From Candidatus Mediterraneibacter intestinavium (GTDB lineage: Bacteria; Bacillota; Clostridia; Lachnospirales; Lachnospiraceae): DNA of 64,000 nucleotides. The position numbers and the translations under genes were made by a program. Location of the stretch: NCBI GenBank assembly GCA_019119205.1, contig DWXK01000006.1, positions 62,001 to 126,000 on the forward strand, written 5' to 3'. The notes under the pieces were generated by a model. The model saw only the letters and a list, made by a program, of their open reading frames with translations. It was not told the origin of the DNA and made no database searches. Of this stretch, positions 6,889 through 16,154 are shown piece after piece. The first letter of the stretch is position 1. The number at the start of each line of letters is the position of its first letter.

Positions 6889-8343
6889 TCAGTAATGCAT
6901 CACGACCGGAGTCCCCATCTCCAGCATCCCGTACAGCTGTTCCGCATCAGACAGAGACATGTTGATGCATCCGTGAGATCCGTGTTCCACATACCAGTCC
7001 CCGCCGAATGTCTCCTGCCATGTGGCGTCGTGAAAGCCGATACCGGTCCATGTGACCCGCATCCAGTAATCTACGGGAGTCTCATACTCCGGCAGTCCGT
7101 CCGCCTGAATCTCTCCGGTGAGCACTTTATCCTGTTTCATTTCCAGGATGGAATACACTCCCTGTGGCGTCTCCTTATCCGGAGTGGGTTTGCCTGTCAC
7201 AATATTTGTCTCCATCATGATATTTCCGTCTTTTACATACCACATATACTGCCGGGTCAGGTCCACCTCAACATAAGTGCTTCCCCAGTCCTGCGCCCCA
7301 TGGGATGCAGCGGTGGCATTCTCGCAGTATGCCGGTTCTTTTGTGACCGTCTCCCCTTTCTCGATGCTCGCCGTCAGAGCCGCCAGTTCCGTCTTCTCGT
7401 CCACTTCCCATCCGTAAGTCCCTCCGGTGACCTGTGCGCTCCTGCCGTCCGCCGTAGTAAAGGAGCGTGTCTTCCCCTTCGTATCATATCTCTTTCCAAA
7501 TTCAGAGAGCCACTTCTTCACCGCTTCCTTGTCAAAAGTGACCTGCATCTCATCGTCCACCGTCAGCCATCCCGAGATCACCTCTGCGTCCACGACCACC
7601 GGCTTCTCCATCTCATATGTAACGCTCGCTTTACAATACCGGTTCATCTCATCGCAGGCCGCTTGGAGTTCCGGGGACTCAGATGTGTATTTCGGCTCTT
7701 TGTAACAGCCCGCCTCCTCCAGGTCAAGCGCCGCAGATAGGGAGTCAACACTCTCCCTTACTTTTTGAGCCAGCACGTCTGCTTTCACTGCCGTCCCCTG
7801 TTCTTCCTTCCCCGGCACAAATTTCGTTCCGTCGAATTCCGGGGCAGCGGATACCGGTTCTGTCTGTTCCCCTGCAACCGCCTGCAGAGACTGGATCTTC
7901 GCATCCAATGCATTTTCATCGTACTCTACCCCCGGCTTTGCGCTGGTTACTTCCTTTCCCAGGAATGCAGCCGGCCACAGAAAGATGTTCTGCCGGTTCA
8001 ACAGTTTCTCCGCCTCCCCGTCCCCTTTATAGGACAGGGAGATATCCTCCGCGCGGATCGTATCTGTGACATTTCCCCTGCCGGTTACGGTAAGCGTATA
8101 GCTCTCGATCTGCTGTTTCAGGTATCCGTCCAGTTCCGCCGCAGTCCTGCCGGAGAAATCCACTCCGTTGATCTCCGTGTTCGGCAGAAAATGAAAGTGA
8201 AAATACAGCGCAGTCCCCAGATACGCCGCTGCCAGGACCACCAGGACAGAGCCTCCGGCTATGAGCAGCTTCTTTTTCAGTGTCCCTGCTTGTTCTGCAT
8301 TATTATTTTTCCTGTTCTTTATCTTCTGTCTTCTCCGCTTCAT
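6889..8343 (-). CDS. Membrane-anchored L,D-transpeptidase (YkuD domain)
   Basis: 484 residues: a Lys/Arg-rich cytoplasmic head, one membrane helix at about 26-48, a middle region of two peptidoglycan-binding-type repeats (around NTEINGVDFSGRTAAEL), and a C-terminal YkuD domain. The catalytic motif HGSHGCINMSLSDA lies near residue 464, with the nucleophile Cys present. Such enzymes make 3-3 cross-links in peptidoglycan or attach proteins to it outside the membrane. It is the third gene of an operon headed by an ECF sigma factor and its probable anti-sigma factor, so it is probably induced by envelope stress. Confidence 0.93.
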   Translation of the reverse strand: MKRRRQKIKNRKNNNAEQAGTLKKKLLIAGGSVLVVLAAAYLGTALYFHFHFLPNTEINGVDFSGRTAAELDGYLKQQIESYTLTVTGRGNVTDTIRAEDISLSYKGDGEAEKLLNRQNIFLWPAAFLGKEVTSAKPGVEYDENALDAKIQSLQAVAGEQTEPVSAAPEFDGTKFVPGKEEQGTAVKADVLAQKVRESVDSLSAALDLEEAGCYKEPKYTSESPELQAACDEMNRYCKASVTYEMEKPVVVDAEVISGWLTVDDEMQVTFDKEAVKKWLSEFGKRYDTKGKTRSFTTADGRSAQVTGGTYGWEVDEKTELAALTASIEKGETVTKEPAYCENATAASHGAQDWGSTYVEVDLTRQYMWYVKDGNIMMETNIVTGKPTPDKETPQGVYSILEMKQDKVLTGEIQADGLPEYETPVDYWMRVTWTGIGFHDATWQETFGGDWYVEHGSHGCINMSLSDAEQLYGMLEMGTPVVMHY

Positions 8344-8355
8344 AATTTCTCCCCC

Positions 8356-9465
8356 TTATACCATCTGGTAGACACATAAATACCTGGATTGAAAATGGAG
8401 TTCCGTGCTGCACACCGCGTATTCCCTCAATATCTGTGCAAATGTCTCCGCTTCTGCTCCGGTCTTTGCTTCCCCTGACCGGTACCAGTCTCTGAGTTCT
8501 TCTAATCTCTCCCTCTCGCACAGGAAAATATAGACGGTGCTGATGTCCCGGTTTTCCGTTTTATAATACTCTCCTGCCGAATTCATGAGAGCGCCCGAGG
8601 CATCGCACATCGCAACGATATAATCATCCGTCGAGGCATTTTCCGAAGCGATCACCTCCGCGCGGATATCCTTCGGCGACTTTATCACCCTGCCGATCCC
8701 CACGCCCTCTTTGGCGATCGTATTGATCTCCTCTACCTCCGTCCTCTCCACATCCTGTCTCACTGCCAGGCTAAAATCCCAGGGGCCCCTGCATTCCAGT
8801 GTCTCGCCCCCTGCTGTTTCCATGTGGATCGAAGTAAGTCGCCAGGCATAAGCAAACGGTCCGGTAACTTCCCTGTTTTTCTGCAGTGGCAGCGTCATAC
8901 ATACTGTCCCGGTAAATGTCCGGCTGTCTATAAGCTGACCTTCCAGAAGTTCCGGTGATGTCAGATCACTGCTTCCGCCTTCCAGTTCTGATCTTCCCTC
9001 TGAATCGATCTGCACCGTAACTTCCCCGAACTCTTCCTCTGTATCTACCTCCGTCCAAAACGGCTCGCTGTTTCGCACAAGCACCGTCATGTACATCGTG
9101 TACCCGTTGTGATGTACATTTGACACCGTGACCGTGACGCCCTCCGTTTCCTGCAGATAGGACTCCCCTGTATACTCCTCCTCGGTTTCCGTGTCCGTCC
9201 CGCTCTTTGCCAGAAACTGCTCCGCCTCTCCGGACTGCTGCTCCCCGGAAGCAGTCTGAGGCTGGATATTTTCACTGTACGCTCCGTATCTTCCCACAGC
9301 ATATCCCGACATACAGATCACGGCGGCAGCTGACAGCCCTGCTGCCAGGGTCATCCTCTTTTTTCTCTGCTCCCGCTTCAGTTCCCCGATGCTTTCCCGA
9401 ATCGCATCGTCCAGTTTCTCCGGGACCGGTATCCTGTCCATCTGACGATCTTCCCGACTATCCAT
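8356..9465 (-). CDS. DUF4179-like anti-sigma factor, membrane-bound
   Basis: 369 residues. A short cytoplasmic N-terminus (about 1-40, rich in charged residues and starting MDSREDRQMDRIPVPEKL) precedes one membrane helix (about 41-58, LAAGLSAAAVICMSGYAVG) and a large extracellular part. This is the layout of DUF4179/RsiV-like anti-sigma factors. The start overlaps the sigma factor stop by 8 bases, so translation is coupled. The N-terminus probably holds the sigma factor until the outer domain senses envelope damage. The family name is assigned from layout and context, without clear motifs. Confidence 0.75.
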   Translation of the reverse strand: MDSREDRQMDRIPVPEKLDDAIRESIGELKREQRKKRMTLAAGLSAAAVICMSGYAVGRYGAYSENIQPQTASGEQQSGEAEQFLAKSGTDTETEEEYTGESYLQETEGVTVTVSNVHHNGYTMYMTVLVRNSEPFWTEVDTEEEFGEVTVQIDSEGRSELEGGSSDLTSPELLEGQLIDSRTFTGTVCMTLPLQKNREVTGPFAYAWRLTSIHMETAGGETLECRGPWDFSLAVRQDVERTEVEEINTIAKEGVGIGRVIKSPKDIRAEVIASENASTDDYIVAMCDASGALMNSAGEYYKTENRDISTVYIFLCERERLEELRDWYRSGEAKTGAEAETFAQILREYAVCSTELHFQSRYLCVYQMV

Positions 9466-9988
9466 TCAGATATCCCTCCTTCAGATATTTTCTGAGTTCC
9501 TGTTTTGCCCTTGTCAGATATGCTGAGACCGAGCCTCTCGGTATCCCCATGACAAATGCGATCTCTTCCTGCTTCAGTCCGTCAAAATAACTCAGGATCA
9601 CAACGGTGCGGTACTTTTCGGGAAGCCTTCGTATCGCCTCGTAAAGGTCCATCCGCTCCTCCGCCGTGATGCCCTGCTCTTCATATGCAGTCTCTTCTTC
9701 CAGTTTCTCTTCGTAATGGTATCCATGCCTGAAATAGTCCTTGGAGACATTGATCAGGATCCTCGTCATCCACGTCCTGAACAGCGCCGGCTCCCGAAGC
9801 TGCCGGATCGAACGGAATCCCTTCAGCACGGTCTCCTGGACGATCTCCACCGCCGCGTCTTCATCACCCGAGTACAGAAAGGCAGTACGGTACAGATAAT
9901 CCTTCTCTCTCTCGATCAGCCGTCCATACGCGTCCACACTGCCCCGGACAGCACGCTTTATATCCCTTAAGGTCGAATCCCCCTCCAT
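9458..9988 (-). CDS. ECF-type RNA polymerase sigma factor
   Basis: 176 residues with both sigma domains: region 2 (about 18-85, with the YLYRTAFLYSGDEDAAVEIVQE helix pair) and region 4 (about 115-172, LPEKYRTVVILSYFDGL then the QEEIAFVMGIPRGSVSAYL helix-turn-helix). GGGGGAA precedes the ATG. It is first in an operon with a membrane anti-sigma-like protein and an L,D-transpeptidase, so it probably runs a cell-envelope response and may activate its own operon. Confidence 0.95.
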   Translation of the reverse strand: MEGDSTLRDIKRAVRGSVDAYGRLIEREKDYLYRTAFLYSGDEDAAVEIVQETVLKGFRSIRQLREPALFRTWMTRILINVSKDYFRHGYHYEEKLEEETAYEEQGITAEERMDLYEAIRRLPEKYRTVVILSYFDGLKQEEIAFVMGIPRGSVSAYLTRAKQELRKYLKEGYLNG

Positions 9989-10055
9989 ATGGTTTCCCCC
10001 GTTCTCCCTGTGTACTTTATATCCCCGGATCTATCCTTATCCCTTTTTCCGCATC

Positions 10056-10084
10056 TCTATATATTAGACGATGTTCATCGGCAA
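10056..10084 (-). promoter_or_regulatory. Possible promoter of the sigma factor operon
   Basis: On the minus strand TTGCCG (10079-10084), 17 bases, TATAGA (10056-10061), about 65 bases before the sigma factor start. This is a sigma-A-like match. I could not find a convincing ECF-type promoter (AAC with CGTC at the right spacing) to show autoregulation. Confidence 0.35.
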
Positions 10085-10116
10085 ATTGATACAAAATTCT
10101 GAAAAAGTTCGCAAAA

Positions 10117-10150
10117 GGTGCCGTGTACTTTTTCACAAGTACACGGCACC
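10117..10150 (-). terminator. Terminator of the aroE-metallohydrolase operon
   Basis: A perfect 14-bp inverted repeat (10117-10130 with 10137-10150) with a 6-base loop. Read on the minus strand it is followed by CTTTTGCG. It starts directly after the metallohydrolase stop. Confidence 0.85.
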
Positions 10151-10152
10151 GT

Positions 10153-11016
10153 TCACAGTTTGATCACATTTCCAGTATTGTTCCGGATAAAATCCTTTCC
10201 AAATACTTCTTTAAGTTTCTCTTCCCCCGCAGCACCAGTGCAGTGAGAAACCGCCATTTTCTGAATATTCATTTTTTTCAGTTCTTCCGCCGTACGCCGG
10301 ATCCGTTCCGGAGTGCCGTCCACCAGATGGGTGCCGCCTATGACCGCGCAGATATCCCTGCCGGTCTGGGCAGAGATGTCCTGCAGGATATTGATGATCC
10401 CGGCGTGAGAACATCCTGCGATCACCACCAGCCCCGCGCCGGTCTCTATCCCAAGGACGATCTCATCCTGAAAATCATCGGGGACATATGTCTTCTCCCC
10501 GGCTTCATCCGTCTTTTGATAAACCATTTTGGGGCTCATCGTCTCAAGATCATTCCTGCGCGCGAAATGGTGAAAGACCGTCATCCGTTCATTGATCTGC
10601 ATGGCTTTTCCACTTACTTTGACCAGTTCCAGATTCCTGTCAGAAAAGTCCTTCTCCGAGAATGTGATGCCGTTGAATTTGTATTCGCCCTCCCGCAGTT
10701 TATATTTCTTCCGGAATATCTCCTCACCGGTGACCACCTTCGTCTTTTTCCCAAGCAGGGGCAGAAGACGCGGCACACCTCCCCCGTGGTCATAATGCCC
10801 GTGGCTGATAAACAGGTAGTCCAGATCATCCAGTGATTTCCCCAGCCGTCCGGCATTGTCAATAAAATCCCCGCTCTGTCCGGTGTCAAAAAGCGCCTTT
10901 ACCGACTCTCCCCTGCTGTCCTTCATTTCAATATAAAGAGACAACCCGTGCTCATATTTCAATTTTCCCGGATCATCCGGGCTGTTTTCGATCAGAGTTG
11001 TTATCAGGATTTCCAC
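10153..11016 (-). CDS. MBL-fold metallohydrolase
   Basis: 287 residues. The metal-binding signature is SHGHYDHGGG, with further ligands in GCSHAGIINIL and GGTHL. The DTGQSGDFIDNA segment and overall length match the subfamily annotated as dihydropterin ribofuranosylaminobenzene phosphate synthase-like. That annotation describes an archaeal pathway and is unlikely to be the true role here. It follows aroE by 9 bases in the same direction and is followed by a strong terminator, so the two form an operon. The real substrate is unknown. Confidence 0.9.
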   Translation of the reverse strand: MEILITTLIENSPDDPGKLKYEHGLSLYIEMKDSRGESVKALFDTGQSGDFIDNAGRLGKSLDDLDYLFISHGHYDHGGGVPRLLPLLGKKTKVVTGEEIFRKKYKLREGEYKFNGITFSEKDFSDRNLELVKVSGKAMQINERMTVFHHFARRNDLETMSPKMVYQKTDEAGEKTYVPDDFQDEIVLGIETGAGLVVIAGCSHAGIINILQDISAQTGRDICAVIGGTHLVDGTPERIRRTAEELKKMNIQKMAVSHCTGAAGEEKLKEVFGKDFIRNNTGNVIKL

Positions 11017-11025
11017 ATTTACACC

Positions 11026-11901
11026 TTATGAGAAGAATTTCTCCATTACCTCCTGCGCCGGCATATCCTGCCCGGTAAACAGTTCGAACGCAGCAGCTCC
11101 CTGCCAGAGCAGCATCCCGATCCCGGGCACCGCAGCACGGCATCCTTTCTCCTTTGCCTTTCGGATCAGAAGGGTCTCGCGGGGATTATAGACCACATCA
11201 GCAACAGCAAGTTCCGGACGTAACAGTTCCTCCGGTACCGGCATAACATCTTCCATGGGGCTCATCCCGGCACGGGTCGCATTGACAAGGATATCGCACC
11301 GGTCCACAGCGGATTTCAGAGTATCCATATCATCAAGATCGTTTATGGACACGCTCTTGATCCCGGGCACTGCGTTTCTGATCTTCTCCACGGTCTTCTC
11401 CCCGTTGGCGTAGAACTCGTCTTTCCGGTTGAAGATCGCGATCTCATCCACGCCGTCCAGAGCCGCCTGTACTGCAATGGCAGTCGCCGCTCCGCCTGTT
11501 CCCAGCAGCACGATCTTCTGTCCCTTGATCTCAACACCGTGTTCCTTTAAATTGCGCACAAAACCAACGCCGTCCGTCATATGTCCGGTCATCGTGCCAT
11601 CGTCTTCCACCACAACAGTATTGCACGCGCCCACCAGTTCCGCCGCGGGAGAAAGCCGGTCTACCAGCCTCGCTGTCTCCGTCTTGTCAGGCATCGTGAT
11701 ATTAAATCCGCCCACATTTAAAGTACGGAACGCGTCGATTGCGTCCTTTGTCTTCTCAACCGGTATATCAAAAGCAAGATAAGCACAGTCAAGCCCGAGC
11801 TTTGCAAAACTGTAATTATACATTGCCGGTGATCCTGAATGTCCGACCGGAGAACCGATCAGTGCATATAATCTTGTGTGTCCATTAATTCTCTGTTCCA
11901 T
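11026..11901 (-). CDS. aroE: Shikimate/quinate 5-dehydrogenase
   Basis: 291 residues from the ATG at 11901 (MEQRINGHTRL) behind AAGGAG; the track's upstream start lies in the promoter region. The N-terminal substrate domain has LIGSPVGHSGSP and GGFNITMPDKT with the catalytic Lys. The NADP-binding loop is LLGTGGAATAI. The sequence is closer to the YdiB-like branch (FNRKDEF after the nucleotide site) than to E. coli AroE, so it may use quinate as well as shikimate. HMTDG replaces the more common NTDG. It reduces dehydroshikimate in aromatic amino acid synthesis. It is co-transcribed with the metallohydrolase. Confidence 0.92.
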   Translation of the reverse strand: MEQRINGHTRLYALIGSPVGHSGSPAMYNYSFAKLGLDCAYLAFDIPVEKTKDAIDAFRTLNVGGFNITMPDKTETARLVDRLSPAAELVGACNTVVVEDDGTMTGHMTDGVGFVRNLKEHGVEIKGQKIVLLGTGGAATAIAVQAALDGVDEIAIFNRKDEFYANGEKTVEKIRNAVPGIKSVSINDLDDMDTLKSAVDRCDILVNATRAGMSPMEDVMPVPEELLRPELAVADVVYNPRETLLIRKAKEKGCRAAVPGIGMLLWQGAAAFELFTGQDMPAQEVMEKFFS

Positions 11902-11937
11902 TGGTTGACAGCTCCTTCCAAAAATAAATGCAGGTAC

Positions 11938-11966
11938 AGTATAACACGCTTTCTTTCTCACTGCAA
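11938..11966 (-). promoter_or_regulatory. Promoter of aroE
   Basis: On the minus strand TTGCAG (11961-11966), 17 bases, TATACT (11938-11943), giving a short leader before the ATG at 11901. Confidence 0.65.
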
Positions 11967-12057
11967 TACTTTAACGTGCGAAAATAAGATTTTCAAAAGA
12001 GTATTTCCAAAACAGCAGAACACAGCCTTTCCGAAAGCAGATTTCGGGAGCGCAGCC

Positions 12058-12113
12058 TTCCCTGATCGCAGAAAAGGACCCGGACCGCCTTTCAGCAGTC
12101 CGGATCCTCTGTC
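12058..12113 (-). terminator. Terminator of the surface-protein gene, copy 1 of a duplicated cassette
   Basis: On the minus strand a GGATCCGGAC/GTCCGGGTCC stem (one wobble pair) is followed by CTTTTCTG. The first 29 bases read on the plus strand (from TTCCCTGATCGCAG) are identical to 15339-15367, and the CCGGATCCTCTGT arm also recurs. Confidence 0.75.
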
Positions 12114-12128
12114 CTGTCTTATCTTAAA

Positions 12129-15100
12129 TTATCTCATTCTTTTTCTGCCCAGCAGCACTGCTGCGATCGCCGCAGCTGATACAACACAGAATATCAGCGG
12201 GATCACCGGGGATGCCTGATCTCCCGTCTTAACACTTTTATCTGCTGTAGTCTTTTCCGCTGTGCTCATTTCAGCTTTTTGCACCTTGTCCTGGCCGTCT
12301 GTCTGAGGCGTATCCTGATCTCCAGGACCTCCACCCTGTCCCTCGTTCGGATCTTCACTTTCTGCCTTCATCACCAGAACATAGTCCGAAGCATGGCTGA
12401 ATGCGAGGGATATATCTCCATTCGGCTGGATCAGCCCTGCATCTACAAACACCATTTTCCCTTCGCTGTCATACCAGTAAAGATTGCCGTATTTTCCTGC
12501 ATATTCTTTTCCGGCATTGAATGTGAGGGTCGCCTGGAACCCAAAGTTTCCATTATGTGTCAGAGAGAGCTGCATTGCCGGGTTATCCCCTGCCAGCTCT
12601 GCAACAGTAGAACTCGGGATCGCATCGGTGTTCAGCTTCACTTCAAGATTGATGTCTTTCAGGTTGTCAGCCTGGATATCCTTCCCATTGATCGTCCAGG
12701 TATAGCCGCCCATATCGAGTACGATATCCACATCTTTTCCCTTCGCTGTCTCAAGTACATCTTTCGGGACAACAGTCGCCGCTCCCATATCGATACGGAC
12801 AGATTCGCCTTCGTCCGCCTTGTCCACCATATCGACGATCTGGGAAACAGACTCTTCCGGCAGGGTCACTCCGCCCGGAGTTTCCGCCGGCTCATCCGGG
12901 TCGGCCGGTCCGGTCGAACCGCCCTCGCCTGCATATCCGTAAACTGTTCTCACCCCGTCATAAGTCATTGCCTTTCCTAAATCCCTTTCCTCATCGGAAA
13001 GCGAAATCCAGGTGTAATTCTCCGGAACCGCCACTGGCTCTCCGGGTTCAGCGACTTTACATATTATTTCGAACTCTTCCTCTGGCGGGAATTCCCAGAT
13101 CTCATCTGGATTTTTAAAGCAGTCATGTGCCATAAACCTTACAAGACCTTTATCATACATCGCTTCTGCGTAGACCGTGTAACGTTCACCCACTGCCGCC
13201 TCCGGATCGTCTCCATAGATATCCCATCCCTCAAAGGTCAGTCCCGGATAGCTGCTGTCCGGCGTAAAACCATTGCGGGCTTTGTCTATCATTTCTTTCC
13301 TCGTCGTATCCTTTGATACGAGATAGACCTCAGAATATTCCTGCGAATATCCATCCTTATCATAATAGTGATATCGGACATCTACCGGCGCCTTGTCATA
13401 TACAGCGTAAAAGAAGAAATAGCTGTCGCTCACGATCTGCTGGTCCAGATCCAGTGTATTGCCCTCATAATCGCTCCAGCCCAGGAATGTAAGACCGGGA
13501 TATTCCGGAACCTCCGGCTCTGTAACGCCCGCTTCCGCAAGCGTTGTCCTCCGCTCTACATTTTCATATGACTTCTCATCCAGCATGGTCCATTGTCCAT
13601 TCTCGTCGAGCGCCATGAACGTGACGTTCACGCTGTATGTGGGATTTACAAATGTATTCCCGTTACGGACCCGGAAATAATACGGCATATCCTCCCAATA
13701 CGAACTGTCATCAGCATAATTTCCGGCCTCATCGTATACAGAGATATAAGAGATATACCACTCGCATGGATAGGTCTCCTCCGTCACTTCAAAAGAACCT
13801 TTATACAGACCTGATGCGCTGTCGTAGTCCAGATATACATATACATATGAATCAGCGATATCAGCAGCCGCAGTCAGGTCGACCGTCGCGTTGCTGCTAA
13901 GCTGTACGTTATCTGTCGCTTTCACTGTGATGTTAACAGTGTCTCCGGGTTCCAGTATCTCACCCTGACTGTCGATCTCAACGCTTTCGATGACCGGAGC
14001 TTCTGTATCCCCCTCTGTCCCTGCAACAATGTAGGACACTTCCGGGAGGGCAGATGTCCGGATCTCAAAATTTTTCTCCATGTATTTGAAATACAGTCCT
14101 TCAAGCGTCCAGGTTCCCGGCTCCATCCAACTGTTCGCATAAAAGCTTCCTGTGTATGTATCCTCTGTATCCCAGAGCAGGCCCGCATAGCATTCTTCCG
14201 TATAATCCCCGTTCTTAAATACTGCGATGAAAGATCCATTCTGCAGCATTGTCTCCGGCAGACCAGATGTGATCCTGAAGCTGAAGTTCTTGTACTCATC
14301 CTGTTTCAGGGTTGCTCCCGAATCCTCAAATGTGATATCTTCAGCTGAAATATCTTCCATATCTGCCGGGGTTACAGAAACTTCATATTTATGATTGCCC
14401 TGGTCGTCATACACAACCCAGTCCACATAATTGTTATAAATATCTGTAACTCTAATCTGAGTGACCTCGATCTTGCTGTAGACCACATTTTCAAGAGAAT
14501 AGCTTCCTTCATACAGCTTCGGATCTGAAGCGTTCTGTGTGAGTTCCATCGTCTCCCACGAAGACCTTCCATCACCGCTTTCATCAGAAAACTGCAGATC
14601 TACGGTCACCCTCTCTATCTCGCTATCCGCATCATATGCCCGCAGGGAGATCTTCAGATCATCTTCATAACTTAATGTCTGCCCGTTCTGCGGCATGTCC
14701 ACGCTCTCGATCACCGGTTTTACCGTATCATACTGACCGTCCGCCATCAGGCTGATACCGTTCTCTGCCGAAGGCTCTTCAGCCTCTGTCTCTCCCTCAA
14801 TGTCTTCTTCGGTCGTCTCAGTCTCCGGGCTCCCTTTCCCGAGTACGTTCGAGCTGTTCTCTGTAGAACCTTCCGTCGTCTCTTCTGCCTTTGTTTCAGA
14901 TGAACCATCAGCCGTCTCTTCTCCCTGTCCGTCTGACGTGTCCTCTGTTTCCGTCTCGCCTTCCGTCTGGCCTTCCCCTGTCACTTTCCCCGGCTGCTCA
15001 CCGGTCGTAGAATTGGCCGTCTGTTTTTCGCTGTCCGCCGTCCCCTCTACAGGCTGTTCTTCCTGATTCACATCTCCCGCTGCCTGTTCAGTAGGAACCG

Positions 15101-15206
15101 CACTTTCCGGCGCTTCTTCTGCCATAACTCCCATCGGCGATGCCGTCAGAGTCAGTGCGAGAGCCAGAACGCCTGCTCTTTTGAGCAGATCCTTACGCAA
15201 TCCCAT
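12129..15206 (-). CDS. Large wall-type surface protein with Ig-like and InlB-type repeats
   Basis: 1025 residues from the ATG at 15206 (MGLRKDLLKRAG) after GGAGG. Order: signal peptide (about 1-30, cut near VMAEEA), a Thr/Glu/Ser-rich spacer (to about 145), two related Ig-like modules beginning DTVKPVIESVDMP and DTEAPVIESVEID, two or three Listeria-Bacteroides-type repeats (YPGLTFLGWSDYEGN, YPGLTFEGWDIYGDD), a domain around VSQIVDMVDKADEGESV, a Gln/Asp-rich linker, then VKTGD, a membrane helix and RKRMR. The tail resembles a sortase anchor without a standard LPXTG. It is probably a surface adhesin or binding protein; the ligand is unknown. Confidence 0.88.
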   Translation of the reverse strand: MGLRKDLLKRAGVLALALTLTASPMGVMAEEAPESAVPTEQAAGDVNQEEQPVEGTADSEKQTANSTTGEQPGKVTGEGQTEGETETEDTSDGQGEETADGSSETKAEETTEGSTENSSNVLGKGSPETETTEEDIEGETEAEEPSAENGISLMADGQYDTVKPVIESVDMPQNGQTLSYEDDLKISLRAYDADSEIERVTVDLQFSDESGDGRSSWETMELTQNASDPKLYEGSYSLENVVYSKIEVTQIRVTDIYNNYVDWVVYDDQGNHKYEVSVTPADMEDISAEDITFEDSGATLKQDEYKNFSFRITSGLPETMLQNGSFIAVFKNGDYTEECYAGLLWDTEDTYTGSFYANSWMEPGTWTLEGLYFKYMEKNFEIRTSALPEVSYIVAGTEGDTEAPVIESVEIDSQGEILEPGDTVNITVKATDNVQLSSNATVDLTAAADIADSYVYVYLDYDSASGLYKGSFEVTEETYPCEWYISYISVYDEAGNYADDSSYWEDMPYYFRVRNGNTFVNPTYSVNVTFMALDENGQWTMLDEKSYENVERRTTLAEAGVTEPEVPEYPGLTFLGWSDYEGNTLDLDQQIVSDSYFFFYAVYDKAPVDVRYHYYDKDGYSQEYSEVYLVSKDTTRKEMIDKARNGFTPDSSYPGLTFEGWDIYGDDPEAAVGERYTVYAEAMYDKGLVRFMAHDCFKNPDEIWEFPPEEEFEIICKVAEPGEPVAVPENYTWISLSDEERDLGKAMTYDGVRTVYGYAGEGGSTGPADPDEPAETPGGVTLPEESVSQIVDMVDKADEGESVRIDMGAATVVPKDVLETAKGKDVDIVLDMGGYTWTINGKDIQADNLKDINLEVKLNTDAIPSSTVAELAGDNPAMQLSLTHNGNFGFQATLTFNAGKEYAGKYGNLYWYDSEGKMVFVDAGLIQPNGDISLAFSHASDYVLVMKAESEDPNEGQGGGPGDQDTPQTDGQDKVQKAEMSTAEKTTADKSVKTGDQASPVIPLIFCVVSAAAIAAVLLGRKRMR

Positions 15207-15258
15207 TTCTTTTTCCTCCTGCAAATTAATTATGGTATTTCATACCATATCATTTTTA

Positions 15259-15477
15259 TTATACTGCCGCAGTATGCCGGACAGACACGCAAAATATTAC
15301 CTTTCCCATGCATTCTATTCCATCATGCTGTTTTTCGCTTCCCTGATCGCAGAAAAGGACCCGGACCACCTCACCGCAGCCCGGATCCTCTGTATTTTTA
15401 CCCCTTTTATCCTTCTCTGTCACAAAATCTGCCACCGCCGGAACAGTTTCGATATATTTTTTCAGTTCATTGTTCAT
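15259..15477 (-). pseudogene. Small ORF running into a terminator, possibly a truncated gene start
   Basis: An AGGAGAGATAGG site precedes ATG 15477, and the first 26 codons (MNNELKKYIETVPAVADF) look protein-like. The frame then reads straight through the terminator copy at 15339-15391, which no normal gene would do. I think only the beginning of a gene survives here, joined by a deletion to a terminator. The product is not recognised. Confidence 0.3.
15339..15391 (-). terminator. Copy 2 of the duplicated terminator cassette
   Basis: Shares 29 identical bases with 12058-12086 and the same CCGGATCCTCTGT arm. On the minus strand the GC-rich stem is followed by CTTTTCTG. It lies downstream of the symporter fragment. 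Confidence 0.7.
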
Positions 15478-15495
15478 GATCCTATCTCTCCTCTT

Positions 15496-16150
15496 TTATT
15501 TCTTCTTTTCGGATCCGCGTCCCGGCGCGATATAACCGTTCTTCGGATCAAGGAATTCCTTTGTCATCTTTCTCACTTCAGGAGCAAGGAAGATCAGCGC
15601 AATTATTTTCGGGATGATCAGAAGCCCCAGGGCAACATCCTGAATCGACCACACCATATTTATCGTACTCATGCTTCCTAATATAATAAGGAAAGGAAAA
15701 ATCACCCGGTACACGTTCGCCCATTTCGGTTTTTTTAAGAAGGTCAGGCTGATATGTCCAAAATACCACTGGCTCATGATCGAGGTGCCGGCAAAGAGCA
15801 GCAGGCTGATATAGGTCACATACTGCATCCCCGGAAAGACACTCTCAAATGCCGCGGCTGTCAGCGTTGCCGCGTTGTCATGTACCTGATTCACTCCTGT
15901 CACAAGTACCGTAAATCCGGTCGTACTGCAGATCAGGAGCGTATCCACGAACACTTCCACGATTCCGTAGAACCCCTGTCTGGCCGGGTGATCCACCTGC
16001 GCGGAAGAGTGAAGGACTGCCGTGATATAGATCCCTGCCATGATCGGAGAGACGTTCTGTGCCACCTGGACAAGACGTTTGAATCCTCCGCTTATGATCA
16101 GGCTCATGACCACCGCCATGATGACCGCTGTCAGGATCACCGGAGAATGG
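15496..16150 (-). pseudogene. AGCS sodium:alanine symporter, C-terminal fragment with internal deletion
   Basis: The frame is open (track ORF 15496-16194), but only part of an AGCS transporter is present. It begins in the middle of the protein (SPVILTAVIMAVVMSLIISGGFKR, then VAQNVSPIMAGIYI) and jumps straight to SSAQVDHPARQGF. The conserved stretch between, which includes the SNEAG motif needed for transport, is missing. The rest, to GYIAPGRGSEKKK, looks normal. The codons upstream of about 16150 belong to a different gene fragment. Loss of the N-terminal half and of SNEAG means it cannot work as a symporter. Confidence 0.8.
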
Positions 16151-16154
16151 AACT

